A stretch of 64,000 bases of DNA from Paenibacillus borealis (lineage in GTDB: Bacteria > Bacillota > Bacilli > Paenibacillales > Paenibacillaceae). Position numbers and translations under genes: made by a program. The notes under the pieces are model-generated. The model ran no database searches. It saw only the letters and a program-made list of their open reading frames with translations, and was not told where the DNA came from. The stretch is taken from positions 1,674,001-1,738,000 of the forward strand of contig NZ_CP009285.1 in the NCBI RefSeq assembly GCF_000758665.1, in the 5' to 3' direction. Shown here piece by piece: positions 42,467 to 51,755 of the stretch; position 1 is the first letter of the stretch; each line of letters begins with the position of its first letter.

Positions 42467-43429
42467 CTAATTCGCCGTAGGCTGAAGCCGCATGGATTCT
42501 GCAGGGAGGTGGCGGGCGAGCCAGTCCAGCACATCGGCAGTGACCTCATCCCGGTTGACTTCGTTCAGCATTTCGTGCCTGCCTTCAGGGTACAGTTTGC
42601 ATTCTACATCCTGTATTCCCCGCCCGCGGTACAATTCAGCCAGACGCTTGACCCCTTGACCGTTCATCCCCACAGGGTCCTTCTCCCCGGCAAACAGATA
42701 GACAGGTTTATCTCTGCATAAGGTCAGCAGCGTGGTCCTGGTATGAAGCTCCCGCAGCATATGGAAGAAATCGCGGAAGAAGCGGGTAGTGCAGATCGCC
42801 CCGCAGAACGGGTCGGAGATAAAGTGATCCACCTCCACCGGGTCTCTGCTAAGCCAGTCAAAGGCGGTCCTGACAGGAGAGAAGGCGCGGTTATAAGCGC
42901 CAAATACAATGCCGTTCAACAGTACGCTGCGGTGGTGGTCACCCTGCAGCCTTAACTGCATTGCCGACAGGGATTCTGCCAGCCGCAGCATGCTCCGCGG
43001 ACCGTTCGTGCCGCTGAGAATGAAGCCGCTGTAAATCTCATTCCCTTCTTCGCACATCAGCTTCTGGGCCAGGAATGAACCCATGCTATGGGCGAACAGG
43101 TAAATCGGCACATGCTCATGCCGGGAGCAGGCAATTCCCGCAAGCTGCAGCAGATTGCGGCGCATCCAGTAGAAGCCGTTCTCCCCGCTATCGCCGAGCA
43201 GATTGACTTTGCCGGCGGTGAGGCCATGGCCCCGGTGGTCATTGGCATATACCGCATAACCGGCTGCGGTGAGTGCGGCTGCAAACCGGGCGTAACGCGC
43301 GGCCGTTTCACACATGCCGTGGGAGATCTGCACGATCCCTCTGACGTCAGCGCCAGCCTCCGGCAGCCATTCATAGACATGGATTTTGACACCTAATGGA
43401 TCCGTCATCGTAAAGGTGTTCTCTTTCAT
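42467..43429 (-). CDS. Alpha/beta hydrolase (lysophospholipase/monoacylglycerol-lipase-like)
   Basis: 320 residues from ATG 43429 behind AGGAGG (six bases); the frame's extension to 43456 is not needed. ISHGMCETAARYARFA contains the oxyanion-hole region, YANDHRGHGLTAG is typical of monoacylglycerol lipases, and the nucleophile elbow is FAHSMGSFLAQ. The Asp is probably in FAGEKDPVGMNG and the His in EGRHEMLNE. A Ser-Asp-His triad is thus complete. Cytosolic. Single gene. Confidence 0.88.
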   Translation of the reverse strand: MKENTFTMTDPLGVKIHVYEWLPEAGADVRGIVQISHGMCETAARYARFAAALTAAGYAVYANDHRGHGLTAGKVNLLGDSGENGFYWMRRNLLQLAGIACSRHEHVPIYLFAHSMGSFLAQKLMCEEGNEIYSGFILSGTNGPRSMLRLAESLSAMQLRLQGDHHRSVLLNGIVFGAYNRAFSPVRTAFDWLSRDPVEVDHFISDPFCGAICTTRFFRDFFHMLRELHTRTTLLTLCRDKPVYLFAGEKDPVGMNGQGVKRLAELYRGRGIQDVECKLYPEGRHEMLNEVNRDEVTADVLDWLARHLPAESMRLQPTAN

Positions 43430-43493
43430 CGCCGTCCTCCTGAAAGTTAAGTTCAATGATAAGAGTCATGAATGGATGCAACCCGGCTGCTTC

Positions 43494-44462
43494 TTAAGGC
43501 AGATAAGAGCGGAGCACTGTGGACATGCCTTCGATGCTGTAAGCGCCGAGGCTGGACGGGAGCAGGTAGCATTCGCCCGCTGCGTAAGGCTGGGAGCCGT
43601 CTTCCCAGATCAGGTGGCCGCTGCCTTCGCAGATCACCAGAATGGTGAAGCTGTCATCCGTTGTGGAGAGCTGCCATTCACCGGCGACCACACCTTTTTC
43701 AACGATGAAATAAGGGGAGGAGGCAATCTGCAGCCATTCACCGGCCACTGCGCCGTCTGTTTTCATCGAGGTCGCGCCTGCACCTTCATAGGCAGTAACA
43801 TTTAGGGAATCCTCAATGTGCAGCTCGCGCGGTTTGCCGTCCAGCCCTGGACGGTCGTAATCGTAAATCCGGTATGTAGTGTCGGAGTTCTGCTGGATTT
43901 CGGCTACAACGACACCTGCGCACAAGGCGTGAACGGTGCCTGCGGGAATATAGAAAGAGTCGCCTGCGGCTACAGTCACTTCCTGAAGGCTGTCCATAAC
44001 GGTACCGTTCTCCAGTGCATCCTGCAGCACCTCGCGGGTTACGCCTTCTTTCAGGCCGTAGATGATTTTGGCGCCCGGCTTGGCATCCAGCACGTACCAC
44101 ATTTCTGTTTTGCCCAGTTCGCCCTTTGGCAATCCGGCATAATCATCGGTAGGGTGTACCTGCACGGAGAGGTTGTCATTGCAATCGAGCAGCTTGATCA
44201 GCAGCGGGAATCTTCCGCCGTCTTCCGTAATGCCCTTGCTGCCGAACCATTCATGTCCGAACTGCTCGCGGATGGCATCCAGACCTTGTCCGGCGAGCTC
44301 GCCGTTCACTACGGAAGAGGTGCCATTCGGGTGGTCAGCGATCATCCAGCCTTCGCCGATATGGCCTTCCGGCAGATCGAGGCCGAATTTCTCCAGCGCC
44401 CGGCCTCCCCAGACACGTTCTTTGAATTCCGGCTGAAATTTCAGAGGATATGGTTTCGTCAT
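43494..44462 (-). CDS. manA: Mannose-6-phosphate isomerase, class I
   Basis: 322 residues, the short Bacillus-type ManA. Interconverts mannose 6-phosphate and fructose 6-phosphate with Zn2+. KFQPEFKERVWGGR at the N-terminus, LSVQVHPTDDYA with the first metal His, the GKTEMWYVLDA Glu, and a cupin IPAGTVHALCAG with the last His: all four zinc ligands are present. ATG start with AGGAAGATG upstream. No PTS gene is adjacent; it may feed GDP-mannose or mannose use. Confidence 0.94.
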   Translation of the reverse strand: MTKPYPLKFQPEFKERVWGGRALEKFGLDLPEGHIGEGWMIADHPNGTSSVVNGELAGQGLDAIREQFGHEWFGSKGITEDGGRFPLLIKLLDCNDNLSVQVHPTDDYAGLPKGELGKTEMWYVLDAKPGAKIIYGLKEGVTREVLQDALENGTVMDSLQEVTVAAGDSFYIPAGTVHALCAGVVVAEIQQNSDTTYRIYDYDRPGLDGKPRELHIEDSLNVTAYEGAGATSMKTDGAVAGEWLQIASSPYFIVEKGVVAGEWQLSTTDDSFTILVICEGSGHLIWEDGSQPYAAGECYLLPSSLGAYSIEGMSTVLRSYLP

Positions 44463-44654
44463 TACAACATCTTCCTTCCTGATAATAGAATGTTTAAGAC
44501 TGAATATTTAAACGGTACATCGGACTATAACCCAATAAGTAACCGGTCAAACGCTGGTCAAACAAGCCGGATCATTTATGGCACGCTTAAGTTCACCGAC
44601 CACTTATGATCAGCCAGCAAGAAGTCGGCTATGCACTGAAACTATGGCGTAAGC

Positions 44655-45044
44655 CTAACTATGCGCCGGCTGGAAGAACTCGAGCTTCTCGCTGTCCGGA
44701 CCCTCGAAGAAGAAATAGCGGCTGCCGTTCGCGAGCTCTGAAATACCGGTCAGCTCCGGGATGGCGAGTCCGGCAATTCTTCTGTGCTCTTCCTCAATGT
44801 CATCGACCGTGAAGGCGGTATGGCTTACCCGTCCTTCCTGCGGCAGACCCTCGAATGCACGTTCAATCAGTTCAATCTCAACACTGGTCTGCCCCGGGAA
44901 ACTGAGGAACGCAAGACGGACTTCATCTCCAGGCTGGCCCAGAATCCCCTGAAGTGTCAATCCGATGACCTCCTGGTAAAATTGCAGCGAACGCTCAAGA
45001 TGGTTCACTTTAATGCCGACATGCTCCATTTTGGTTACTGCCAT
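44655..45044 (-). CDS. VOC-family (glyoxalase/epimerase-like) protein
   Basis: 129 residues with the paired beta-alpha-beta-beta-beta modules of the vicinal-oxygen-chelate fold: MEHVGIKVNHLERSLQFYQ and VSHTAFTVDDIEEEHRRI. Metal-ligand candidates are His 8, the Glu in VEIELIE, His in VSHTAF, and Glu in EKLEFF. Resembles methylmalonyl-CoA epimerase and glyoxalase I; the substrate is not clear. Its start is one base from the ytqB stop, so it is the third gene of a ytqA-ytqB-VOC unit. Confidence 0.85.
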   Translation of the reverse strand: MAVTKMEHVGIKVNHLERSLQFYQEVIGLTLQGILGQPGDEVRLAFLSFPGQTSVEIELIERAFEGLPQEGRVSHTAFTVDDIEEEHRRIAGLAIPELTGISELANGSRYFFFEGPDSEKLEFFQPAHS

Positions 45045-45650
45045 TTAGTGATCAGCTCCTTTTTTCTTCTCTACGGCTACAACATACGGGGCGGAATCGC
45101 GCTGCAGCTGGCGGTACACGATCGATTGCGCGTCCGGCTGGGCCAGTCCGGCGGCCCAGGCTTCCACGGCGGCAGCTTCACGGCCGCCGCCTTCGTGGCC
45201 GGGATACAGCACGGCCGTGATGATCCCTCCCGGGCGCAGTAGCTGCAGCGCGGCCTCCAGCGCGGCCAGCGTGCTCTCCGGCTCGGTGATGATGGTCTTG
45301 TCGGCATCGCCCGCGGGCAGATAGCCGAGGTTGAACATCACCGCCGAGACCGTTCCGCTCCATTCGGGCGGAACGGCTTCAGCCATTGCAGCGTGGCTCC
45401 GCTGCAGCAGCGTCACGGGAGACAGCGCGGCAGGCGCTTCCTCCCGTGCCAGCCGCAGGCGCTCTCCGGCAAGAGCCAGCGCCGCGTGCTGGATGTCGAA
45501 GCCGTAGACCCCGCCGCGCGGCCCGGCCGCCTTGGCGAGGAACAGGGTGTCGCTACCTGCGCCCACGGTGGCGTCGATGGCCCGGCCGCCGGGAGCGAGC
45601 CGCTCGGCGGTTAATTTATGAGCAAAGCTAAGGACGGACATGAAGCCCAT
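45045..45650 (-). CDS. ytqB: YtqB-type class I SAM-dependent methyltransferase
   Basis: 201 residues. SAM-binding motif I IDATVGAGSDTLFLA, then YGFDIQHAALA, and FNLGYLPAGDADKTI, which is diagnostic of the YtqB/rRNA-methylase-like group. In Bacillus the homologue has been linked to tRNA wobble-uridine (mnm5U34) methylation. Start ATG overlaps the ytqA stop by one base (TAATG), so the two are coupled. High local GC. Confidence 0.88.
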   Translation of the reverse strand: MGFMSVLSFAHKLTAERLAPGGRAIDATVGAGSDTLFLAKAAGPRGGVYGFDIQHAALALAGERLRLAREEAPAALSPVTLLQRSHAAMAEAVPPEWSGTVSAVMFNLGYLPAGDADKTIITEPESTLAALEAALQLLRPGGIITAVLYPGHEGGGREAAAVEAWAAGLAQPDAQSIVYRQLQRDSAPYVVAVEKKKGADH

Positions 45651-46606
45651 TAGCTCTTCCTCCAGTACTTACCCTGCCAGGTATCACGGGCAATCAGCTC
45701 ATGGTCGATGGCATTAAGAACTTCCCATTTCTTGAGACTCCACATCGGGCCGACCAGGGCATCGCGAGGAGCATCACCGGTCAGACGGTGGACAATCATG
45801 TCCGGCGGCAGGATCTCCAGCGAGTCGGCAATCAGCTTCACATACTCGTCCTGCTCCAGGAAGCGCAGCAGGCCGGCTTCATACTGCTTCACCATCGGCG
45901 TTTTGCGCATGAGGTGAAGCAGGTGGATTTTGATTCCCTGCACGCCCATGTTTGCCACAGCAGATACAGTCTCCAGCATCATTTCATGCGTTTCCTGCGG
46001 AAGCCCGTGAATGATGTGGGTGCAGATCCGGATGCCATGACGGCGGAGCTTAGCAACGGCTTCGGTATAACATGCTGTATCATGCGCACGGTTGATCAGA
46101 TCAGAGGTAGACTGGTGGATGGTCTGAAGTCCCATCTCCACCCACAGATAGGTGCGCTTGTTCAGATCCGCAAGGTATTCAACCACATCATCGGGAAGAC
46201 AGTCCGGCCGGGTGGCAATGGCGAGGCCGACAACACCCGGCTGCTGCAGAATGACCTCATAATATTCTCTTAGCTCCTCAACCGGAGCGTACGTATTGGT
46301 GTAGGCCTGGAAATAGCCGATATATTTAGCGTTTGGCCATTTCAGATGCTGGCGGTCACGTACCTTGTTAAACTGGGTAACCAGATCATCGCGGCGGCTT
46401 CCGGCGAAATCACCAGACCCTCTGGCGCTGCAGAACGTACAGCCTCCTTTGGCAATGGAACCGTCACGGTTTGGACAGGTGAATCCGGCATCGAGCATGA
46501 CCTTGAACACCTTGGTATCCATCTGGTCACGCATTTCATAGTTCCAGGTATGGAACCGTTTATCCCCCCACAGAAGCGGAGAGGAGGTCTGTAGAAGATT
46601 AGACAT
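45650..46606 (-). CDS. ytqA: YtqA-type radical SAM protein (TIGR01212)
   Basis: 318 residues. The iron-sulfur cysteines are in CPNRDGSIAKGGCTFCSARG (about residues 38-57), followed by a GYFQAYTNTYAPVEELREYYE strand-helix pair. This is the YtqA/TIGR01212 family, found with ytqB and recently tied to modification of the wobble uridine of tRNA in Gram-positive bacteria. A ribosome site AAAGGAGC precedes ATG 46606. Confidence 0.9.
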   Translation of the reverse strand: MSNLLQTSSPLLWGDKRFHTWNYEMRDQMDTKVFKVMLDAGFTCPNRDGSIAKGGCTFCSARGSGDFAGSRRDDLVTQFNKVRDRQHLKWPNAKYIGYFQAYTNTYAPVEELREYYEVILQQPGVVGLAIATRPDCLPDDVVEYLADLNKRTYLWVEMGLQTIHQSTSDLINRAHDTACYTEAVAKLRRHGIRICTHIIHGLPQETHEMMLETVSAVANMGVQGIKIHLLHLMRKTPMVKQYEAGLLRFLEQDEYVKLIADSLEILPPDMIVHRLTGDAPRDALVGPMWSLKKWEVLNAIDHELIARDTWQGKYWRKS

Positions 46607-46725
46607 GTGCAGCTCCTTTCATTAACCTTCCCATTGTATCAAAAATCAAAGAAGAGCGTAACAATTACTCCCGGGAATCCGGCGGAAAAAGAACGGAAAT
46701 AGGCAGGAAACAGGCGGGATTCCGC

Positions 46726-46754
46726 TTGTAAATGCTTACACATTATGTTATATT
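46726..46754 (+). promoter_or_regulatory. Promoter of the small ORF at 46851
   Basis: TTGTAA (46726-46731), 17-bp spacer, TATATT (46749-46754). Confidence 0.55.
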
Positions 46755-46850
46755 TAAAGTGTAAAAAAGCCGCTGCAGCAACCACAATCACATTCTTGAA
46801 TTCATAATTTCGTGTCGTCCGGTCCATAATAAACCATAGAGGTGATAACG

Positions 46851-47033
46851 ATGAATTCTTCAACAGTGTTTCCCGATAATAAAGGTTCGATTGATGTGCA
46901 GCTGACTCCCGATGAAGCCCTTGCCCTGACAGGTGTGGAATTTAACGGTAACCACAAGATTAAGACCGAAGCGCAGCGCAAGATCCGCAGCGCATTCGAG
47001 AAGACATTTGATTTTAACGCTCCGGCAAGGTAG
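46851..47033 (+). CDS. Small hypothetical protein, 60 residues
   Basis: ATG 46851 has GAGGTGATAACG in front; a GTG at 46842 is in frame but part of the ribosome site. Acidic/mixed composition with VQLTPDEALALTGVEF and a helical ending KIRSAFEKTFDF; no membrane or metal motif. It has its own promoter and a strong terminator, which supports a real gene. I do not recognise a family. Confidence 0.65.
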   Translation: MNSSTVFPDNKGSIDVQLTPDEALALTGVEFNGNHKIKTEAQRKIRSAFEKTFDFNAPAR

Positions 47034-47082
47034 ACTATGTACTGTTGAAAAGTGGACCCCAATTCCAAATACAACAAAAAAG

Positions 47083-47131
47083 GGATTTTCCGACCGGCCT
47101 TATCCAGGCAGGACGGAAAATCCTTTTTTTT
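47083..47131 (+). terminator. Terminator after the small ORF
   Basis: GGATTTTCCG / CGGAAAATCC stem, ~20-base loop with an extra CC/GG pair, then T8. Confidence 0.88.
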
Positions 47132-47332
47132 AAATATAAGTATTTATACGCTCCTGAGGTCTCCGTACAGCACCTGAATAATCCATTGAAGACAAGATCC
47201 CTTTTTTGCGGTGATATTTTCAGTTTCCTGCTTAAATCCCTTTACTTTTGACGGCAAGTTCGGCACAATATTGCAAGTGGCAGTTATCCTATTCACAGAT
47301 AATGCAATAAGAGATAAGCGGAGGAATACCTA

Positions 47333-48049
47333 ATGCGTTTACGCGGAAGAAAAGGAATACGTGAAAGCCTGGAAGAGCAGACGGATCTGGTCATCCTTGA
47401 TCCACGCAGCCTGAAGGGCCGGTGGTCGGAGCTGTTCGGCAATGATCATCCGATTCATGTGGAGTTCGGAATGGGTAAGGGGCAATTCATCAGTCAGATG
47501 AGCTTCAAATATCCCGGAATCAATTTTATCGGTGTTGATATGTACGATGAACTGGTCCGGCGTGCAGCCGAAAAGGCCAGAAATGTGTGGGAGCCGGCAG
47601 GGGAAGAGACACCTCCGAACCTCAAGGTGGCACTTGCCAATATCGATTATGCGGAGGAAGTGTTTGCTCCGGGTGAACTGGAGCGGATCTATCTGAATTT
47701 CAGCGATCCATGGCCGAAGAGCAAGCATGCCCGCCGCCGTCTGACGCATCCGCGTTTTCTCGACAAATACCGCGGGCTGCTTAGTCCGCTTGGCGAAATC
47801 CATCTGAAGACGGATTCCCGCAGCCTGTTTGAATTCTCCCTGAATGCTTTTGCCGACTATGGTCTGCAGATGAAGAACATCTCCCTTGATCTGCATGAAG
47901 GCGGCGTGATTAATGAGGAGCATGTCATGACGGAATACGAAACCAAATTTTACGGGCGCGGTGTTAACATTCAACGCTGCGAAGCGATTGTCGGCGAAGA
48001 GGCACTGAAGCAGTATCAGGCCTCCCGGCTGGACAAATACCGCCTGTAA
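47333..48049 (+). CDS. trmB: tRNA (guanine-N7-)-methyltransferase
   Basis: 238 residues. Makes m7G46 in the variable loop of tRNA. SAM motif VEFGMGKGQFI, IGVDMYDEL, and the family hallmark YLNFSDPWPKSKHARRRLTHP, with LKTDSRSLFEFS after it. Length is normal. ATG 47333 with GGAGGAA upstream. It is followed by a 17-bp hairpin shared with the convergent gene. Confidence 0.95.
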   Translation: MRLRGRKGIRESLEEQTDLVILDPRSLKGRWSELFGNDHPIHVEFGMGKGQFISQMSFKYPGINFIGVDMYDELVRRAAEKARNVWEPAGEETPPNLKVALANIDYAEEVFAPGELERIYLNFSDPWPKSKHARRRLTHPRFLDKYRGLLSPLGEIHLKTDSRSLFEFSLNAFADYGLQMKNISLDLHEGGVINEEHVMTEYETKFYGRGVNIQRCEAIVGEEALKQYQASRLDKYRL

Positions 48050-48064
48050 TCTCTGTATAACAAT

Positions 48065-48099
48065 AATGGCAGTCCGGGGAAGTTCCCCGGACTGCCATT
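48065..48099. terminator. Bidirectional hairpin after trmB
   Basis: A 17-bp perfect stem (AATGGCAGTCCGGGGAA and its complement) around a single G; only short T runs, so termination may be partial. Confidence 0.65.
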
Positions 48100-48139
48100 T
48101 GCCGTTTCTCATCCAATCTAAATATAAGAATTTGTGAGG

Positions 48140-49267
48140 CTATTCCAGCATATCAATAATGCTCTGGGCACTTTGCAGCGGGTTGAACCGGGATATTTCC
48201 TCCAGATGGGCTTTACGTTTGGCCCGCACATCCCCGTAATCGCCCAGCAGCCGTTCCATCCACCGGTCGACCACATCGAGGGAGCTTATCGGTTCTCCAA
48301 AGCCGGCTGCCGTGAAATAACGGCAGTTTTCTTCTTCCTGCCCCGGCAGCGGTGAATGGAAGAGCATGGGGATGCCCTTGGCCAATCCTTCGCTGCAGGT
48401 CATTCCGCCGGGTTTGGTGACCAGCAGGTCCGAGACCTCCATAAGCTTATCGACTTCACGGGTGAAGCCCAGCAGCGTGATGTTGGGGTGGCTGTAGCGC
48501 GGGTCTTCCTTCATCCCGCGCAGGAGCTTGTCATTCTGTCCGAGGCAGAACACAAGCTGCACCTTCTCCCGCCAGCCGGCCAGGGCCTCATTCACAACCT
48601 CATCATTCATCATGCCCCAGCCGCCGCCCATGACCATAACCGTGGGCATGTTCCGGAGGCTGAACTGCTTCTGGATTTCTTCCCGGCCGGGATGCTCCCA
48701 GAAATTCGGATGGACCGGCATGCCGGTGACCTTAATCTTGGCGGCGGCCACGCTGCGGCGGCGAAGCTTGGCCTTGACCTCCGGAGTAGAAACCAGATAG
48801 CGGTCTACTTCGGGACTGATCCAGCTGGCATGGGCGTCGTAATCGGTAATGACCGTGATCAGCGGCGCTTTCAGGGACGGGTCCAGCCGTTTCAGGCGGG
48901 AAACGACGGCACCGGGAATGAAATGGGTGCAGACGATGATGTCCGGCTTCAGCTGCTTCACAATATTTTGCGTATGCGTATAAAAAATGCGGTGCAAGGC
49001 AAGTGTGGTAAGACGATTGAAAGATTTCTGGTGCCGGTACACATACCCCATCAGCCGGGGCTGGGAGATCACTGTCTTGCGGTAGGCAGAGACAATGATC
49101 GGCGCCATCTTGGGATTGAGGAAGCTGCCGAGCTCCAGCACCTTCGTCTGCACATCAGGCGACAATTTGCGCAGGCTGCTCGACAGCGCATATGCTGCCT
49201 GGGTATGCCCTGCGCCGAAACCTTCCGACAGCAATAATACTCTTTTTTTGCGCAATGTATAATTCAC
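48140..49267 (-). CDS. Diacylglycerol glucosyltransferase/MGDG-synthase-like glycosyltransferase
   Basis: 375 residues from GTG 49267. GT28-type: LLLSEGFGAGHTQAAYAL at the N-terminus is the MGDG-synthase motif, and VTKPGGMTCSEGLAKGIPML with PLPGQEEENCRYF forms the UDP-sugar site. Related to UgtP, which makes glucosyl-diacylglycerol, the anchor of lipoteichoic acid. The frame is open to TTG 49327 inside the PAP2 gene; neither start has a strong ribosome site, so the first ~20 residues are uncertain. Downstream of a PAP2 phosphatase on the same strand, which fits lipid metabolism. Confidence 0.85.
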   Translation of the reverse strand: MNYTLRKKRVLLLSEGFGAGHTQAAYALSSSLRKLSPDVQTKVLELGSFLNPKMAPIIVSAYRKTVISQPRLMGYVYRHQKSFNRLTTLALHRIFYTHTQNIVKQLKPDIIVCTHFIPGAVVSRLKRLDPSLKAPLITVITDYDAHASWISPEVDRYLVSTPEVKAKLRRRSVAAAKIKVTGMPVHPNFWEHPGREEIQKQFSLRNMPTVMVMGGGWGMMNDEVVNEALAGWREKVQLVFCLGQNDKLLRGMKEDPRYSHPNITLLGFTREVDKLMEVSDLLVTKPGGMTCSEGLAKGIPMLFHSPLPGQEEENCRYFTAAGFGEPISSLDVVDRWMERLLGDYGDVRAKRKAHLEEISRFNPLQSAQSIIDMLE

Positions 49268-49310
49268 CTGTTCTCTAGTGGTATTCAGTGGTCCGGCAGC
49301 CGGGAGGGCG

Positions 49311-49838
49311 TCAGACCCATAGCGCAAGCGTGCCAGCAGCGACGCCGGAGCCGATCACTGCACCTGCGATGACATCGGACGGATAATGCAGCCCGAGATA
49401 AATCCGGGAGAAGCCGACCGTGCAGGCGAGCGGAAGCAGGATAAAGGTCAGGGCAGGGTAAGCCATCATATAAGGAACCGTAGAGGCGAAGATAGCTGTA
49501 GTATGGCCTGAAGGAAAAGAATGATCCTTAAGCGGATTGTGAAAAGTATTGGTGCCCGGCAGCGCCAGGTAAGGCCGCATGCGCGGATAGAGCTTTTTGG
49601 CAACGGCGACGGGCACATGGCTTACAGCCAGTGCGGTCAGTGCCTGCAATCCTGTAGTTCTCCATGGCTGTGGACACAGTGCCCAGATCAGAACATTGAT
49701 ACCGATGGCGCTTGTAGCTCCTCCGAGATGAGTGAGATAGAAGAGCCAGAAGTTCAGGAAACGGTTGTGCAGCCGTCCGTTAATCCAATGAAAGAGAAGC
49801 CGCTCCAAGAGATGCAGTTTCTTGAAAAAAGGTCTCAT
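49311..49838 (-). CDS. PAP2-family membrane phosphatase
   Basis: 175 residues with about five membrane segments. The three phosphatase motifs are complete: KLYPRMRP, PSGHTTAIF and SRIYLGLHYPSD. Members dephosphorylate undecaprenyl pyrophosphate or phosphatidic acid at the membrane. GGAGGG lies before ATG 49838. If the next gene starts at TTG 49327 they overlap by 17 bases; with GTG 49267 there is a 43-base gap. A phosphatidate phosphatase supplying diacylglycerol to the neighbouring glucosyltransferase is a reasonable inference. Confidence 0.88.
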   Translation of the reverse strand: MRPFFKKLHLLERLLFHWINGRLHNRFLNFWLFYLTHLGGATSAIGINVLIWALCPQPWRTTGLQALTALAVSHVPVAVAKKLYPRMRPYLALPGTNTFHNPLKDHSFPSGHTTAIFASTVPYMMAYPALTFILLPLACTVGFSRIYLGLHYPSDVIAGAVIGSGVAAGTLALWV

Positions 49839-50248
49839 ATCTTGTCCCTCCGATAGTCCGGCTAAAGATATTTGGCGCAGCTAAAGCAGCAGGTTCCAAG
49901 ACCTGAAGCTGTCTTTATCATACTTTTTTAAGGCAGTCCATTTCAAGAAAAAGCTCGGATTCAATCGAAAAATGCCAGTTTTGACTTGGGAACCCCATTG
50001 CGTCTACAATGATTCAAGCAGGAAGATCCCGTTTATAAGGTAACAGAGAAATAAGGATCCGGCCATCGTCCGGAATATCGGATTCATATCTTAGAAACGG
50101 GGCTAACACATAACCGGAAGCCTGCCCGGAAAAAAGGGATAATTCTTGTCTACTGTAAGGGATGCAACAAAAGGGTCAGAAAGAACGTTAACAAGCCTGA
50201 GAGAGAAAGAGAACATCTAGACTTGGAAAAAGGGGGCATCAAAAGATC
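49839..50248. other. Gene-free stretch with a promoter and a long leader
   Basis: 410 bases without a gene. A promoter sits at 49981 and a ~235-base leader precedes the GT2 gene. I see an imperfect ATCCGG...CCGG...CGGAT hairpin near 50055-50090 but no known riboswitch. Confidence 0.55.
49981..50010 (+). promoter_or_regulatory. Candidate promoter of the GT2 gene
   Basis: TTGACT (49981-49986), an 18-bp spacer, TACAAT (50005-50010). Confidence 0.5.
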
Positions 50249-51487
50249 ATGACAGACGCATTGTTTGTTACGCTCCAAGTGATCTTGGCGGCAATTGCAG
50301 TTTATCAGTTTGCATTCTCATTGTTTGGACTGCACAAGAAAAAGAACAAGGTTAAGTATGCGCCGCAAAAGTCATTTGCAGTACTGGTTGCCGCGCACAA
50401 CGAGGAAGAAGTAGTCGGCGCATTAATGGAAAACCTGAAGCAGCTTAATTATCCCCAGGAACTGTACGATGTATTTGTCATCTGCGACAACTGTACGGAT
50501 AATACAGCAGCCATCGTACGGGAGCACGGGATGAATGCCTGTGTACGCACCAACACGAACCTTCGCGGAAAAGGTTATGCCATCGAGTGGATGCTTAAGG
50601 AACTGTGGGCGCTGCCCCGCCAGTATGATGCTGTCGTAATGTTTGATGCCGACAACCTCGCACATACCGAATTCCTGACCGAAATGAACAATGATCTGTG
50701 TTCAGGCGGACGTGTCATTCAAGGCTATATCGATACCAAGAACCCGGAGGATTCATGGATTACCGCTGCTTATGGCGTATCCTACTGGTATATCAACCGG
50801 CTCTGGCAGCTGTCGCGCCATAACCTGAAGATGGCCAACTTCCTCGGCGGAACAGGCATGTGCTTCGAGACCAACCTGCTCAAAGAGATGGGCTGGGGTG
50901 CTACAAGTCTGGTAGAGGATTTGGAATTCACCATGCGGAGCGCATCGAAGGGTGTGTATCCGAGATTTAACTATGATGCCAAAGTCTTCGATGAGAAGCC
51001 GCTTACGTTCAAGGCTTCCTCCAGACAGCGTCTGCGGTGGATGCAGGGGCATTTCACAGTTGCCCGCCGTTATTTCTTCCCTCTGCTGTGGCAGAGTATC
51101 AAAGAACGCAGCCTGACGAAGTTTGACCTGGCGCTTTATGGAGCGAATGTCTACATTGTGCTGCTGACGTTCCTGATGACGGCCGTAATGTGGATCGACA
51201 ACTCCATGTTCGATGGGCCGCATATTGCTAATATTTATGGTCATTTGCCGCTCTGGCTAAGCTACTTTGCCATTGGCGCCAACATTCTGACCTTCCTGCT
51301 GGCCATGGCGCTTGAGAAGGTGAAGTTCAAGAAGGTATATCTGTACCTGCTTGCCTTCCCGGTCTATCTGCTGTCATGGTATCCCATTACGTTCTATGCG
51401 TTTTTCACGCAGAACAACAAGCAGTGGAGCCATACCAAGCACACGCGTGTAGTTCGGCTTGAGGAAGTACAGAGCAAGCAAGTGTAG
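50249..51487 (+). CDS. Membrane-bound family 2 glycosyltransferase
   Basis: 412 residues, ATG with AAAGGGGGC upstream. One N-terminal membrane segment, then a processive-type GT-A domain: VLVAAHNEEEVVG, MFDADNLAHTEF (DxD), a TSLVEDLEFTMR acceptor-site acid and QRLRWMQGH, the Q-x-x-R-W motif; then three membrane segments at the C-terminus. The layout is that of hyaluronan/chitin/PNAG-type synthases. It likely makes or extends a cell-surface polysaccharide. No partner genes are adjacent, so the product is unknown. Confidence 0.88.
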   Translation: MTDALFVTLQVILAAIAVYQFAFSLFGLHKKKNKVKYAPQKSFAVLVAAHNEEEVVGALMENLKQLNYPQELYDVFVICDNCTDNTAAIVREHGMNACVRTNTNLRGKGYAIEWMLKELWALPRQYDAVVMFDADNLAHTEFLTEMNNDLCSGGRVIQGYIDTKNPEDSWITAAYGVSYWYINRLWQLSRHNLKMANFLGGTGMCFETNLLKEMGWGATSLVEDLEFTMRSASKGVYPRFNYDAKVFDEKPLTFKASSRQRLRWMQGHFTVARRYFFPLLWQSIKERSLTKFDLALYGANVYIVLLTFLMTAVMWIDNSMFDGPHIANIYGHLPLWLSYFAIGANILTFLLAMALEKVKFKKVYLYLLAFPVYLLSWYPITFYAFFTQNNKQWSHTKHTRVVRLEEVQSKQV

Positions 51488-51528
51488 TATAATACCTGAT
51501 TGTTATCTAAATATTTTTTCGGAACATG

Positions 51529-51557
51529 TTGACACTGTTTGCTCAGTGTTGTATAGT
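51529..51557 (+). promoter_or_regulatory. SigA promoter of infC-rpmI-rplT
   Basis: TTGACA (51529-51534), 17-bp spacer, TATAGT (51552-51557). Confidence 0.8.
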
Positions 51558-51564
51558 ATTCAAG

Positions 51565-51720
51565 TATGCAAAACATAGGGATTGCAAGCAGAAGCACCGG
51601 CTTCTCACCTGAACGGCTAAATTGCCGGCTGGTTTTGATCTCAATGCTTTATGAATGGTTATAATTCATGAACGTTGATCAAACGGGGTGTCGGGGAGTT
51701 ACCGGCATCCCTTTTTTATG
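51565..51720 (+). ncRNA. L20-type leader RNA (ribosomal protein autoregulation)
   Basis: The leader before infC has AAGCACCGGCTTCTCACCTG and a GCCGGCTGG partner, as in the L20 leader of Bacillota, and ends with a terminator hairpin GGGGTGTCGG / CCGGCATCCC followed by T6 (51685-51716). Excess L20 binding favours the terminator and stops transcription of infC-rpmI-rplT. Boundaries are approximate. Confidence 0.75.
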
Positions 51721-51755
51721 GAGAACCGCATTACAAGAAGATCCGGAGGTGGAGT

